Position numbers and translations under genes: made by a program. The notes below the pieces were generated by a model. That model worked only from the letters and a program-made list of their open reading frames with translations, had not been told where the DNA came from and did not search any database. A stretch of 18,951 nucleotides of DNA from an archaeon (lineage in GTDB: Archaea > Nanobdellota > Nanobdellia > Woesearchaeales > ARS49), in contig JACRAI010000015.1 of assembly GCA_016213425.1 (NCBI GenBank), forward strand, positions 1 to 18,951, written 5' to 3'. Shown one piece after another: positions 1-7,878 of the stretch; position 1 is the stretch's first letter, and each line of letters opens with the position of its first letter.

Positions 1-106
1 ACAAATCTACGAAAAAACAATAACCAAATTCGGAACTGGAGCAAAAATCGACGCACCAAAAGACCACATAGGAAGAAAAGTCTACGTACTAATCAGAAAA
101 AACTAA
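1..106 (+). CDS. DUF2080-family transposon-associated protein, C-terminal fragment
   Basis: The window opens inside this gene. Reading from base 2 gives about 34 residues ending in TAA at 104-106. The stretch KFGTGAKIDAPKDHIGRKV resembles the C-terminal half of the short archaeal DUF2080 proteins, annotated as putative transposon-encoded proteins, which have a pattern like K-x-F-G-x-[GS]-A-[KR]-[IV]-x-x-P-K-x-x-[IV]-G-[KR]-x-V. The small size and Gly/Lys/Pro-rich beta pattern hint at a nucleic-acid-binding role, but no function is established. Its C-rich codons (gac, atc, gcc-type choices) differ a little from the T- and A-ending codons of IleRS, which would fit mobile origin. A transposase may lie to the left, outside the window. 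The family call rests on a short fragment. Confidence 0.65.
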   Translation, partial: QIYEKTITKFGTGAKIDAPKDHIGRKVYVLIRKN

Positions 107-211
107 TTCTAAACCAACAATATCCGCGCAAGACCCCAAAAACAGCATTTCAGATAAAAAACCCCGTTTAAAGTGCACACCACTCACAAGTAGTTTCATT
201 TAGTTAGAAAA

Positions 212-220
212 TTTTATATA
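212..220 (+). promoter_or_regulatory. TATA box for zinc-ribbon gene
   Basis: ttttatata lies 24-32 nt before the ATG at 244. That is the archaeal TATA spacing expected for a leaderless or near-leaderless mRNA. No Shine-Dalgarno sequence precedes the ATG. Confidence 0.5.
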
Positions 221-243
221 TCTGAAGGATCATTAGCACGGCT

Positions 244-495
244 ATGGAAGAATTAAAAAAAATAAAAGAGTGTCCTGATTGTGCAAGCATGAACATTTTA
301 TATTCTCAAATGAGAGATCAAGTTATCTGCAGAGATTGCGGTCTAATATTCGAACCTTTAGTTCCTGAAATTAACTCAAAAGTTGAAAAAAGCCACAGTT
401 TAAAAGGAAAACAAGCAAAGTCCGCACCTATTAAAAAGAAGGCCAAACAAGCTTCAAAAAAGAAACCTGTGAAGAGTTCTAAGAAAAGAAGATAA
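244..495 (+). CDS. small TFIIB-type zinc-ribbon protein with basic tail
   Basis: This 83-residue protein begins with a zinc ribbon: Cys10-x2-Cys13 and Cys29-x2-Cys32, with the second knuckle reading VICRDCGLIFEP. That is the signature of the N-terminal ribbon of archaeal TFB (eukaryotic TFIIB), which contacts RNA polymerase. True TFB is about 300 residues and continues into the B-finger and two cyclin folds. Here the ribbon is followed only by about 45 residues dominated by Lys and Ser (from about residue 47), probably disordered and possibly nucleic-acid-binding. The sequence ends cleanly in TAA with no cyclin-like coding downstream, so it looks like a deliberately short protein, not a truncation. 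A regulator that competes with TFB for polymerase is conceivable but is inference. A consensus TATA lies at 212-220. Confidence 0.8.
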   Translation: MEELKKIKECPDCASMNILYSQMRDQVICRDCGLIFEPLVPEINSKVEKSHSLKGKQAKSAPIKKKAKQASKKKPVKSSKKRR

Positions 496-614
496 GTCTT
501 ATCTATTTTTAAGCATAACATATGTCTTGAAATTTAATTATATATTAAAAATAAATCCGATCTTTTATATATTGAAAATATATTTTTTAGTCTTTTTACA
601 GTCGATTCAAAAGG

Positions 615-623
615 ATTATATAC
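615..623 (+). promoter_or_regulatory. TATA box for two-TM protein gene
   Basis: attatatac sits 22-30 nt before the ATG at 645, again with leaderless spacing. The 150 bp separating this gene from the zinc-ribbon gene are very AT-rich and hold no other coding signal. Confidence 0.45.
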
Positions 624-644
624 TCTGAACAACATATTTTTATT

Positions 645-1406
645 ATGGACAAAAAGCCAGATGCTAAGGCACCTGAAGTTAAGGGTGCTGAAAATAAGGC
701 CGAAAAAGCTTCAGATAGTAAAACTAGTGAAAAAAAAGAAGAAAAAAAGAGTGAAACAAAAACTGCAGAAACTAAATCTTCAGAAGTTAAAATCACAGAA
801 ACAAAAAGTGCTGAAGTTAAGCCAACTGATACAAAAACAGCAGACCCTAAAGTAGAAGCTTTAAGCGCTGAAGAAAAACAAAAATTACTAGAATTAACTC
901 AGTTGAGTTTATGGATTGATGAATATGATGATATATTTTCTGACTTTGATCCAAGGTCATACCAGCAGAGAGCACTTTCAGATGACTTTTTGAGTGAAGC
1001 AAAAAAAGTTAGCAAAGAAAGGCCTTCTGGAGCTACTGAACTAAAACTTTTAGTTCCAGAAAGCAAGAGAAATCCAAGTCACGAGACAGTAATCAGAAAA
1101 AGATTAAGAGATCATTTTAAACTTCAGCAAATACTTCTAGAAAAAGAAGTTAAGAGCGTGATACAAAGAGGGGCTTTTTTTGCCATTACTGGATTAGTTT
1201 TAATGATTGCAACAACATATATATTGTTCACTTTTGAAGAAAAAAATTTAATAGTTAGTTTTTTAATTACATTATTTGAACCTGCAAGTTGGTTTTTATT
1301 CTGGGAAGGTGCAGGGTTAATATTATTTGAAGCAAAAGAGAAAAAGCCTGAATTAGAATTTTATGAAAAACTAGTAAAGTGTGAAATAAAGTTCTTTCCG
1401 TACTAA
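645..1406 (+). CDS. uncharacterised two-TM protein with Lys/Glu/Thr-rich N-terminal tail
   Basis: The 253 residues fall into three parts. Residues 1-75 are low-complexity Lys/Glu/Ser/Thr/Ala with loose repeats of the type TETKSAEVK, almost surely disordered. Residues 85-170 form a soluble segment with the motif YDDIFSDFDPR at about 94-104, followed by a basic, probably helical stretch (RKRLRDHFKL) before the membrane. Two hydrophobic helices follow at about 176-196 and 201-227. The second ends in a Trp-rich turn (EPASWFLFWEG), and a short cytoplasmic-like tail follows. The DDIFSDFDPR motif and the membrane hairpin match my memory of a widespread prokaryotic family of unknown function, for which I have no reliable name. 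There is no signal peptide or catalytic motif. The gene stands alone with its own TATA box. Confidence 0.8.
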   Translation: MDKKPDAKAPEVKGAENKAEKASDSKTSEKKEEKKSETKTAETKSSEVKITETKSAEVKPTDTKTADPKVEALSAEEKQKLLELTQLSLWIDEYDDIFSDFDPRSYQQRALSDDFLSEAKKVSKERPSGATELKLLVPESKRNPSHETVIRKRLRDHFKLQQILLEKEVKSVIQRGAFFAITGLVLMIATTYILFTFEEKNLIVSFLITLFEPASWFLFWEGAGLILFEAKEKKPELEFYEKLVKCEIKFFPY

Positions 1407-1424
1407 AGAGTCTGAAGTGTGCGG

Positions 1425-1469
1425 TTTGCTGTACGCTAACCTCTAGAAGCGTTCTGATAATTCAGCAAA
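1425..1469. repeat. nested inverted repeat between two genes
   Basis: Outer arms tttgctg (1425-1431) and cagcaaa (1463-1469) pair perfectly over 7 bp. Inner arms acgct (1433-1437) and agcgt (1448-1452) pair over 5 bp around a 10-nt loop. It lies just after the stop codon at 1406 and before the ileS promoter, so it could be a 3' end structure of the upstream transcript. No T-run follows directly. Confidence 0.4.
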
Positions 1470-1525
1470 TATATTACTACAAGCCACGAACCATGAACTG
1501 CAAACCATTTTATTCCCCCACAAAA

Positions 1526-1534
1526 CTTATAAAC
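1526..1534 (+). promoter_or_regulatory. TATA box for ileS
   Basis: cttataaac lies 23-31 nt before the ATG at 1557. There is no Shine-Dalgarno sequence in the interval, so a leaderless message is likely. Confidence 0.55.
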
Positions 1535-1556
1535 ATTTACTTTCTAAACACTCTGT

Positions 1557-4500
1557 ATGCCAGAATTACCTTTAAAGTATGATTTTAAACTAATAGAAAA
1601 TGAAGTAACAAAATTATGGGATGAACATTCTGATTTAGTAAAAGCTACAACACAATTTGATCCTAAAAAACCAGTTTTTTCATTTTTAGAAGGGCCTCCA
1701 ACAGCTAACGCTCCTCCAGGATTGCATCATGTTGAAGTTAGAGTTTTCAAAGATGTTTTATGCCGTTTCAAATACATGCAAGGATACACTGTTCCTAGAA
1801 AAGGAGGGTGGGATTGCCATGGCTTGCCTGTTGAAGTTCAAGTTGAAAAAAAATTAGGATTAAGATCAAAAAAAGATGTAGTTAATTATGGAATTGAAAG
1901 GTTTAACAGAGAATGCAGAACAGATGTTTTTACTTTTATAAAACCCTGGACTGAAATGACTAAAAAGTTAGGTTACTGGATTGATACTGATGATCCTTAC
2001 AGAACTTTAGATAATAATTACATAGAAAGTGTTTGGTGGAGTCTGAAAGAATTATTTAATAAAAAATTATTATACGAAGGGTACAAAGTTGTTCCTTACT
2101 GTCCCCGATGTGAAACACCTTTAAGCAGTCACGAAGTCGCTTTAGGTTACGAAGATGTTACTGAACCAACAGTTGTTGTTAAGTTAAAACAAAAAAATAA
2201 AGCTAATAGATACTTTTTAGCATGGACAACTACTCCGTGGACTTTGCCAAGCAATGTTTGCTTAGCAGTAAACAAAGACATTGATTATGTTGTAGTCAGA
2301 GAACGAAATGAAGAGTATGTTTTAGCGAAAGATTTGGCTAATAAATATTTTGAAGAGCCTGAGATTATTGAAGAATTAAAAGGTAAAAAATTAGTTGGTT
2401 TAGAATACGAACCGTTATTCAAGTATTTCGAAGGGAAACTCGACAAGAAAGCATGGTTTATTGTTGAAGAAGATTATGTTACAACTGAAGAAGGCACCGG
2501 GATTGTTCATCAAGCTCCTGCTTACGGAGAAGTAGATTATGATAGCTGTAAAAAGCACGGCTTGCCTTTTGTTCATCCTGTTGATGTTGATGGAAAATTC
2601 AAAGAAGAAGTATTTGATTTCAAAGGTTTGTTCGTTAAAGAAGCAGATCCGTTAATAATTACTTGGTTAGAAAATACAGATAAACTTTTCAAAAAAGAAA
2701 AATACACTCACAGTTATCCTTTCTGTTGGAGATGCAAAACACCTTTGCTTTATTACGCAATGGTGTCTTGGTTTGTTAAAACTACTGCATTAAAAGATAG
2801 AATGATGGAGTTAAACGAGCAAATAAGTTGGAATCCTTCACACATAAAAGATGGACGTTTTGGAAAATGGCTTGAAAATATTAAAGATTGGGCATTATCA
2901 AGAACAAAATTCTGGGGAACTCCTCTACCTATTTGGAGATGTGAATGTGGAAGAATTGAATGTATTGGAGGTATTAAAGAACTAAGAAGCAAAGCAAAAA
3001 AAGTTCCAGAAGATTTAGACTTGCACAAGCCTGCAGTTGATAATGTTAAACTAAATTGTTCTTGTGGTAAATTGATGTCTAGAATTCCTGACGTTATAGA
3101 TTGCTGGTATGACTCTGGAAGTGCTCCTTTTGCGCAATTTCATTATCCTTTTGAAAACAAAGAATTGTGTGAGAAAAGATTTTCTTATGATTTTATAGCA
3201 GAAGCCATAGATCAAACAAGAGGATGGTTCTATACATTACACGTTTTAGGAGTTGCTTTATTTGATAAGTTAGCTTACAAAAGATGTGATGTTGGAGGAC
3301 TTCTTTGCGACGAAAAAGGAGAAAAAATGAGCAAAAGCAAAGGCAACATCATACAGCCAGATGAAATATTCAATAAAGTGGGTGTTGATGTTGTTAGAAT
3401 GCTTATGTGTTCTTATCCTTTAGGTGAAAACATAAAATTTGGAATAACTCCTATTAAAGAAAATTTACAGCCTTTCTTAACAATATTATGGAATAGTTAT
3501 AAGTTCTACGATGAATTCATGAACTTACATAACTTAAAACACCCTAAAAAGCCTGCAGGAACTTTAAGCCTTGAAGATAAATGGGTTTTATCTAAAATTA
3601 ACACGCTAGTAAAAGAAGTTCAAGAAAACTTAGATACTGGAGATTATAATCACTCTATCAATTCAATAATCACTTTTGTAAATGAAGACTTATCAAGATG
3701 GTATATTAAACTAGTAAGAGATAGAGCTGCAAATAAAGATGAAGCGTTAGCATATGTTTTTACAGAGGTTTTTGATAAAGTAATAAAAATTTTAGCGCCT
3801 TTTGCACCTTACTTGAGCGAGTATTTATTCCAGCATGCTTTTTCAAGCGATCACAGCGTTCACTTCACGAAATGGCCGGAAGTAGATAAGAGAGATCCAG
3901 TTCTAGAAGAACAAATGAACACTGTTAAAGAAGTTATTTCTGCAATTCTTGCAGCTAGAGAAAAAGCAAAATTAGGACTTAAATGGCCTGTTAAAGAAGT
4001 AATAATTGTAAGCATGGAAAAAAATGTTAAAGAAAGCGTTGAAAAATTAAACGATATATTAATCAATCAAACTAATGTAAAACTTGCAGCAGTAACACCT
4101 CATTTAGATGAAATAAAAATCACCGTAAAACCAAACAAAGGAGCAATAGGTAAATCTTTCGGAAAGAAAATGCCCGAAATAGTTAAAGCTCTTGAAGAAA
4201 TGGATTCAGAGTTAATCGCTGCAAAATTATTGCAAGAACAGCAGGTAGAAATTGATAAAGAAGTTGTGCTTAAAAAAGAACACTTAATTGTTGAAAGAGC
4301 TTATCCTGAACAATATTCAGAAGGAGAGTTCAAGCAAGGATTTGTTTACGTTGACAGCACAAGAACTCCTGAGTTGGAAAGCGAAGGATTCGCAAGAGAA
4401 ATAATCAGAAAAATACAATCATTAAGAAAAGATCAAGGATTGCAAAAAAGCGATGAAGTTGATTTAACATTACAAGTTAGCGAAGAATTGAAAAGTTTAT

Positions 4501-4637
4501 TGAGCGATTTTGAAGATCAGATAAGACAAAAATGTGGAGCAAAAGAAGTCACACTAACAAGCGAAGAAAGCGATAAAGAATTTGTTGAAGAAAAAATAAA
4601 AGATCAAACAATTAAAATCTTTCTGCAAAAAAATTAA
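1557..4637 (+). CDS. ileS: isoleucyl-tRNA synthetase
   Basis: This cytoplasmic class I synthetase charges tRNA-Ile with isoleucine using ATP. At 1026 residues it has the usual length for the archaeal/eukaryotic-type (IleS2) branch. Visible parts: the first signature around residues 45-60 (EGPPTANAPPGLHHVEV, a GLHH variant in place of HIGH); GWDCHGLPVEVQVEK of the Rossmann core; the CP1 editing domain with LAWTTTPWTLPSN; GTGIVHQAPAYGEVDYD, also in editing; WGTPLPIW; and KMSKS at residues 590-594. Cys pairs (CPRC, CWRC, CECG, CSCG) suggest bound zinc. An anticodon-binding helical domain follows from about residue 680. GLHH resembles a sub-branch seen in some bacteria such as Bacteroidetes, as far as I recall, with Ala instead of Gly after Asn51. 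The gene stands alone downstream of its own TATA box. Confidence 0.97.
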   Translation: MPELPLKYDFKLIENEVTKLWDEHSDLVKATTQFDPKKPVFSFLEGPPTANAPPGLHHVEVRVFKDVLCRFKYMQGYTVPRKGGWDCHGLPVEVQVEKKLGLRSKKDVVNYGIERFNRECRTDVFTFIKPWTEMTKKLGYWIDTDDPYRTLDNNYIESVWWSLKELFNKKLLYEGYKVVPYCPRCETPLSSHEVALGYEDVTEPTVVVKLKQKNKANRYFLAWTTTPWTLPSNVCLAVNKDIDYVVVRERNEEYVLAKDLANKYFEEPEIIEELKGKKLVGLEYEPLFKYFEGKLDKKAWFIVEEDYVTTEEGTGIVHQAPAYGEVDYDSCKKHGLPFVHPVDVDGKFKEEVFDFKGLFVKEADPLIITWLENTDKLFKKEKYTHSYPFCWRCKTPLLYYAMVSWFVKTTALKDRMMELNEQISWNPSHIKDGRFGKWLENIKDWALSRTKFWGTPLPIWRCECGRIECIGGIKELRSKAKKVPEDLDLHKPAVDNVKLNCSCGKLMSRIPDVIDCWYDSGSAPFAQFHYPFENKELCEKRFSYDFIAEAIDQTRGWFYTLHVLGVALFDKLAYKRCDVGGLLCDEKGEKMSKSKGNIIQPDEIFNKVGVDVVRMLMCSYPLGENIKFGITPIKENLQPFLTILWNSYKFYDEFMNLHNLKHPKKPAGTLSLEDKWVLSKINTLVKEVQENLDTGDYNHSINSIITFVNEDLSRWYIKLVRDRAANKDEALAYVFTEVFDKVIKILAPFAPYLSEYLFQHAFSSDHSVHFTKWPEVDKRDPVLEEQMNTVKEVISAILAAREKAKLGLKWPVKEVIIVSMEKNVKESVEKLNDILINQTNVKLAAVTPHLDEIKITVKPNKGAIGKSFGKKMPEIVKALEEMDSELIAAKLLQEQQVEIDKEVVLKKEHLIVERAYPEQYSEGEFKQGFVYVDSTRTPELESEGFAREIIRKIQSLRKDQGLQKSDEVDLTLQVSEELKSLLSDFEDQIRQKCGAKEVTLTSEESDKEFVEEKIKDQTIKIFLQKN

Positions 4638-4710
4638 CATTATATTTTTCAACACATAGTTTTCACAATAACAATATTTAAAAATAGGTTTAAAAGTAAT
4701 AGCCTACAAA

Positions 4711-4884
4711 ATGACAAATCACTTTCTCCAAACAACAATGGTTGTAAAGCACATTAAAGTTAATGAGCAAAACAAGAAAAAGTTAGAAAGAATGCTTAAT
4801 TCTCAAAAAAGGGATTGGGTCGCTTTATCTATTTTAGGCGTTGTAATTGCCGTTGCAATTATAGGATTAGCACTTAGCTTGTAA
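4711..4884 (+). CDS. small tail-anchored membrane protein
   Basis: An open frame of 57 codons starts ATG at 4711 and ends TAA at 4882-4884. A basic, polar N-terminal half (KKKLERMLNSQKRDW) precedes one hydrophobic helix near the C-terminus (about residues 37-56, rich in Ile, Val, Ala, Gly). This layout fits a tail-anchored or single-span protein with its basic side in the cytoplasm. A TATA-like tatttaaaaa lies about 27-37 nt upstream. An internal ATG at codon 10 is an alternative start. The Trp-Val boundary before the helix and the positive-inside bias support a real gene. It resembles in size and plan the Sec-beta/SecG-type or other one-helix archaeal proteins, but no diagnostic motif is present, so function is unknown. 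Confidence 0.6.
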   Translation: MTNHFLQTTMVVKHIKVNEQNKKKLERMLNSQKRDWVALSILGVVIAVAIIGLALSL

Positions 4885-4957
4885 AGTTTTTCGTTATCCT
4901 TAAAGAAAATCTTAAAGGTGTCATCTGTTTCACTCCCTTCGGTCGATTTTACTTTCA

Positions 4958-4999
4958 GACTCACCAACAAATTAGTAGTTTACTTGAGGTTGGTGAGTC
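4958..4999. repeat. 11-bp perfect hairpin before methyltransferase-kinase gene
   Basis: gactcaccaac (4958-4968) and gttggtgagtc (4989-4999) are perfectly complementary around a 20-nt AT-rich loop. The hairpin lies between the stop codon at 4884 and the TATA box at 5010-5020. It may end the upstream transcript or mark the edge of an intergenic repeat, since the 35 bp to its left resemble 12881-12918. Confidence 0.6.
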
Positions 5000-5009
5000 C
5001 TCAGAGATA

Positions 5010-5020
5010 AATTTATAAAA
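5010..5020 (+). promoter_or_regulatory. TATA box for methyltransferase-kinase gene
   Basis: aatttataaaa is placed 23-33 nt before the ATG at 5043, and no Shine-Dalgarno sequence is present. The strong hairpin ends 10 nt upstream of the box. Confidence 0.5.
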
Positions 5021-5042
5021 CAAAAAAATAATTACTTCTTTC

Positions 5043-6203
5043 ATGACAGAACTTGTTTACGAACCTCGTGAAGATAGCCTAATGCTTCAGTACCAAGTTG
5101 AAAGATTTGCTAAAGGAAAAGTTCTTGATATGGGCACTGGTAGCGGAGTGCAAGCGTACACTGCTTCTCAGAGAGAAAACGTTACTAGTGTTACCGCAGT
5201 TGATGTAAGCAAAAGAGCAATAAAACATGCACAAGAGCACAACAAGCATCAAAAAATAAATTATCACTTAAGCGATTTATTCAGCAGAGTTAAAGGAAAA
5301 TTTGACACTATAATTTTCAACCCGCCTTATCTGCCTCAAGATCATAAAATAAGAAGGCGGGCTTTAGAAGGCGGGAAAAAAGGATATGAAGTCATTCAAA
5401 AATTTTTGGAAAAAGTTTCTGATTATTTAGAACCTGAAGGCCTAGTTTTGCTAGTTCTTTCTAGTCTTTCAAATAAACAAAAAGTTGAAGAAATATTAAG
5501 AGAAAGCATGCTTGAATTTGAAGAATTATCAAGCAAACATTTATTTTTTGAAACATTATTTGTTTATTTAATAAAAAAAAGCGAAGTATTGAAAAAATTA
5601 GAACAAGAAGATATTACAAAGGTACATTACTTTGCTAAAGGAAAAAGAGGAATGGTTTACAAAGGAGAATGTGAAGGAAAAATTGTTTGTATTAAAGTTA
5701 AAAGAAAAGCAAACGATACTTATGAAAGAATAAGAGATGAAAGTAAATTCTTACAAGTATTAAACAAGCACAACCTGGGTCCTAAATATTTATTCTCAGA
5801 CCAGCACCATTTAGTTTATGAATTTGTTCCGGGAGAGAATATTAGAGATTATTTGGAAACAGCAAGCAAAGAAGATGCCAGGAAAGTCTTAATAACTGTT
5901 TTAAAGCAATGTAAAAAAATAGATGAATTGGGAATAAACAAAGAAGAAATGCATCATCCAGTAAAGCATGTTATCATTGGGAAAAAAATAGTTATGATAG
6001 ATTTTGAAAGATGTAGGTTTACTGAAGAGCCTAAAAATGTTACGCAATTCATGCAGTATATCATGATGAATATACCTTTATTAAAAAATAAAAAAATTGA
6101 TTTAGACTCAAACAAAATAATTTCTTTAACAAAAGAATACAAAAGAGAAATGAATGAGAAAAGTTTCAAAAGAATTCTCAGTTACCTAAAAAATTCATTT
6201 TAG
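5043..6203 (+). CDS. HemK-like methyltransferase fused to COG2112-type predicted kinase
   Basis: Residues 1-180 form a class I SAM-dependent methyltransferase: YEPREDS at 6-12, the SAM loop DMGTGSG at 29-35, acidic VDVS after strand 2, and catalytic NPPY at 93-96 as in HemK/PrmC/Mtq2 enzymes that methylate the Gln of release-factor GGQ motifs. The short form without a helical N-domain matches archaeal HemK2. Residues 192-386 form a predicted protein kinase: Gly-rich loop GKRGMVYKG at 200-208, Lys218 in VCIKVK, Glu233 in the C-helix region, hinge LVYEFVPG, and IDFERC at 319-324 in place of DFG. The usual HRD aspartate is not evident. In its place is HHPVKHVII, which I recall as typical of COG2112 kinases. 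Both domains lie in one uninterrupted frame. Release factor aRF1 as substrate and any regulatory link between the domains are inference. Confidence 0.85.
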   Translation: MTELVYEPREDSLMLQYQVERFAKGKVLDMGTGSGVQAYTASQRENVTSVTAVDVSKRAIKHAQEHNKHQKINYHLSDLFSRVKGKFDTIIFNPPYLPQDHKIRRRALEGGKKGYEVIQKFLEKVSDYLEPEGLVLLVLSSLSNKQKVEEILRESMLEFEELSSKHLFFETLFVYLIKKSEVLKKLEQEDITKVHYFAKGKRGMVYKGECEGKIVCIKVKRKANDTYERIRDESKFLQVLNKHNLGPKYLFSDQHHLVYEFVPGENIRDYLETASKEDARKVLITVLKQCKKIDELGINKEEMHHPVKHVIIGKKIVMIDFERCRFTEEPKNVTQFMQYIMMNIPLLKNKKIDLDSNKIISLTKEYKREMNEKSFKRILSYLKNSF

Positions 6204-6239
6204 ATAAAAAATGTCTGAGGATTTAAACTTAACCACACA

Positions 6240-6248
6240 TTTATATAA
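6240..6248 (+). promoter_or_regulatory. TATA box for nitroreductase gene
   Basis: tttatataa lies 22-30 nt before the ATG at 6270, with leaderless spacing. Confidence 0.5.
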
Positions 6249-6269
6249 TAAATCAAATTTCTTCAGTTA

Positions 6270-6878
6270 ATGGAATTCAAACAAATAGTAATGGAAAGGT
6301 ATGCAACAAAAGCATTTGATAGCAAAAAGTTACCTGAAACTAAAGTAAATGAACTTTTAGAATTAATAAGATATGCTCCTTCGTCATTTAACATACAGCC
6401 CTGGAAAATAATCGTTGTTAGAGACCAAACAACAAAAGACAAACTAGCTCCTGTTTCTTGGAATCAGCCTCAAATATCAAATTGTTCACACTTATTTGTT
6501 TTTTGCGCAAACATGAACATAAAAGAAAATATAGATTTGCTCGAACAAACAATGCTATCAAAAGGCGCAAGCAAAGAAAGCATAAAAGGTTATGTTGATA
6601 TAATGATTAATTTTGAAAAACATATGAGCAATGAACAAAAACTTTCCTGGGCTCAGAAACAAACTTATATTGCTTTAGGAAATGCGTTAAATGGAGCTAA
6701 ATATTTAGGATTTGACTCCTGCCCAATGGAAGGCTTTAATCCTCAAGAGTATTCTAAAATTCTTAATCTACCAAAAAATATTGTACCTACAGTTGTATGC
6801 CCTTTAGGTTACGGAACTGATAAACCTAAACCAAAATTGAGATTTGAAATGAAAGATTTAAAAATAGATTTTCAATAA
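6270..6878 (+). CDS. nitroreductase-family FMN oxidoreductase
   Basis: At 202 residues this matches the size of NfsB-type nitroreductases, FMN enzymes that use NAD(P)H to reduce nitro compounds, quinones or flavins in the cytoplasm. Visible features are the N-terminal FMN-phosphate region RYATKAFDSKKL, the second conserved block RYAPSSFNIQPWKIIVV (residues 39-55), and the helix ALGNALNGAKYLGFDSCPMEGF that usually packs against the flavin. It ends with VCPLGYGTDKPKPKLR, matching the conserved hGYG..... region near the C-terminus. The physiological substrate cannot be read from sequence. It has its own promoter and is separated by about 100 bp from the downstream hydrolase, so it is probably a single-gene unit. 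Confidence 0.9.
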   Translation: MEFKQIVMERYATKAFDSKKLPETKVNELLELIRYAPSSFNIQPWKIIVVRDQTTKDKLAPVSWNQPQISNCSHLFVFCANMNIKENIDLLEQTMLSKGASKESIKGYVDIMINFEKHMSNEQKLSWAQKQTYIALGNALNGAKYLGFDSCPMEGFNPQEYSKILNLPKNIVPTVVCPLGYGTDKPKPKLRFEMKDLKIDFQ

Positions 6879-6950
6879 ATGATCACATGAATTCCCAAAT
6901 CATACGCGTTGAGAAATTATTAAAAAAATTCAATATAAATTTGTCATAAG

Positions 6951-6960
6951 GTATATAAAT
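6951..6960 (+). promoter_or_regulatory. TATA box for first hydrolase gene
   Basis: gtatataaat lies 21-30 nt before the ATG at 6981. No Shine-Dalgarno sequence is seen. Confidence 0.5.
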
Positions 6961-6980
6961 AAACAAGTCTATTTTTAAGT

Positions 6981-7865
6981 ATGAAAGATCTTGGTAACAA
7001 CAAAATCTCTATTACTACTTCTAATGGTGCTGAAATTATTGGTGATTATTATCATAGCGATTCAAACAATGGAGTTATTATGATTCCTGGTTTTAGCGAG
7101 CCTAGAGACCTTTCAGAAATGTTAGCTCAAGAGTTAAGTAAAGATTTCAAAGTATGGAGTTTCGATCTTAATTCTCAAGGAGAAAGCACAGGCAATTGGA
7201 ATTTAGAAGACATGGTTTCTAGCTTTAAAGAAGTTCAAAAAGAAGTTAAGAAAAATTATGGTTTGGAAAAACTTGGAGCTCAAGGCAATAGTACTGGAGG
7301 AATAATTACAGGGGTTATAGCTTCAAGTGAAGAAAGTGTTTTAAATGCTATTTGCTTGACCAGTACACCTATTGCGTTGCAGGATGCATTTGATGAAAAA
7401 TACAGAAAATGGCTGAAAAGATTACCTCAAGCATTAATAAAATGGGGCGCTGTGAAAGCATTCAAGTTATTACAAAAAAAACATGGTGGAGAACAAAGAG
7501 AAGACAGAGTTAAAAGTGAAAGGGATCATTTAAAATTAGGCAGCGCAAAAATTTATAACATAAAAAAAGCAGTAAAAGATGTTGACACTGCACCAATGCT
7601 TGATGAATACTCGCAAAAAATAACTGCACCATTATTATTTATTTATGGCGGGGAAGATCATACTAGCGGTTTCAAGGATGGAAAAGCTCCTGAAAGATTC
7701 AATAAAATGTATTCAAAAATTAAGAGTAAAGAAAAACAATTAAGAATATACCCTAAACTTAACCACAGATTATATCCTGTTCCTCAACCAAAAGAAAACT
7801 TGCCTCCAAAATACTATTTAGTAAAACAAGATATTGCTGAATTCTTTAAGAAATATCTGATTTAG
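6981..7865 (+). CDS. alpha/beta hydrolase, copy 1
   Basis: This 294-residue protein is a single-domain alpha/beta hydrolase. It carries an oxyanion-loop-like IPGFSEPR near residue 35, the nucleophile elbow GNSTG with Ser104, the acid Asp226 in IYGGEDH and the catalytic His262 in LNHRLYP. The lid between about 135 and 200 is helical and Lys-rich. The family includes esterases, lipases and acyl-transfer enzymes, and the substrate is unknown. There is no signal peptide, so it is probably cytoplasmic. A paralog lies at 11942-12847. The two are moderately similar overall, but bases 7122-7199 are almost identical in both, encoding 26 identical residues. The stop codon is only 13 bp from the end of the converging toxin pseudogene. 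Confidence 0.88.
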   Translation: MKDLGNNKISITTSNGAEIIGDYYHSDSNNGVIMIPGFSEPRDLSEMLAQELSKDFKVWSFDLNSQGESTGNWNLEDMVSSFKEVQKEVKKNYGLEKLGAQGNSTGGIITGVIASSEESVLNAICLTSTPIALQDAFDEKYRKWLKRLPQALIKWGAVKAFKLLQKKHGGEQREDRVKSERDHLKLGSAKIYNIKKAVKDVDTAPMLDEYSQKITAPLLFIYGGEDHTSGFKDGKAPERFNKMYSKIKSKEKQLRIYPKLNHRLYPVPQPKENLPPKYYLVKQDIAEFFKKYLI

Positions 7866-7878
7866 AACAAATATACCT

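Noticed and set aside
318..521. Minus-strand open frame opposite the zinc-ribbon gene
   Set aside because: Antisense shadow of a Lys-rich gene: poly-Lys codons read backwards as Phe/Leu. No promoter or family signal.
596..855. Two open frames (minus strand and another plus frame) over the repeat-rich tail of the 645 gene
   Set aside because: Low-complexity coding opens other frames; both translate to Ser/Phe/Leu or Lys/Leu runs with no support.
4903..4920. Pair of cttaaag-like repeats after the small membrane-protein gene
   Set aside because: They are direct, short and AT-rich, so no hairpin forms and chance is sufficient explanation.
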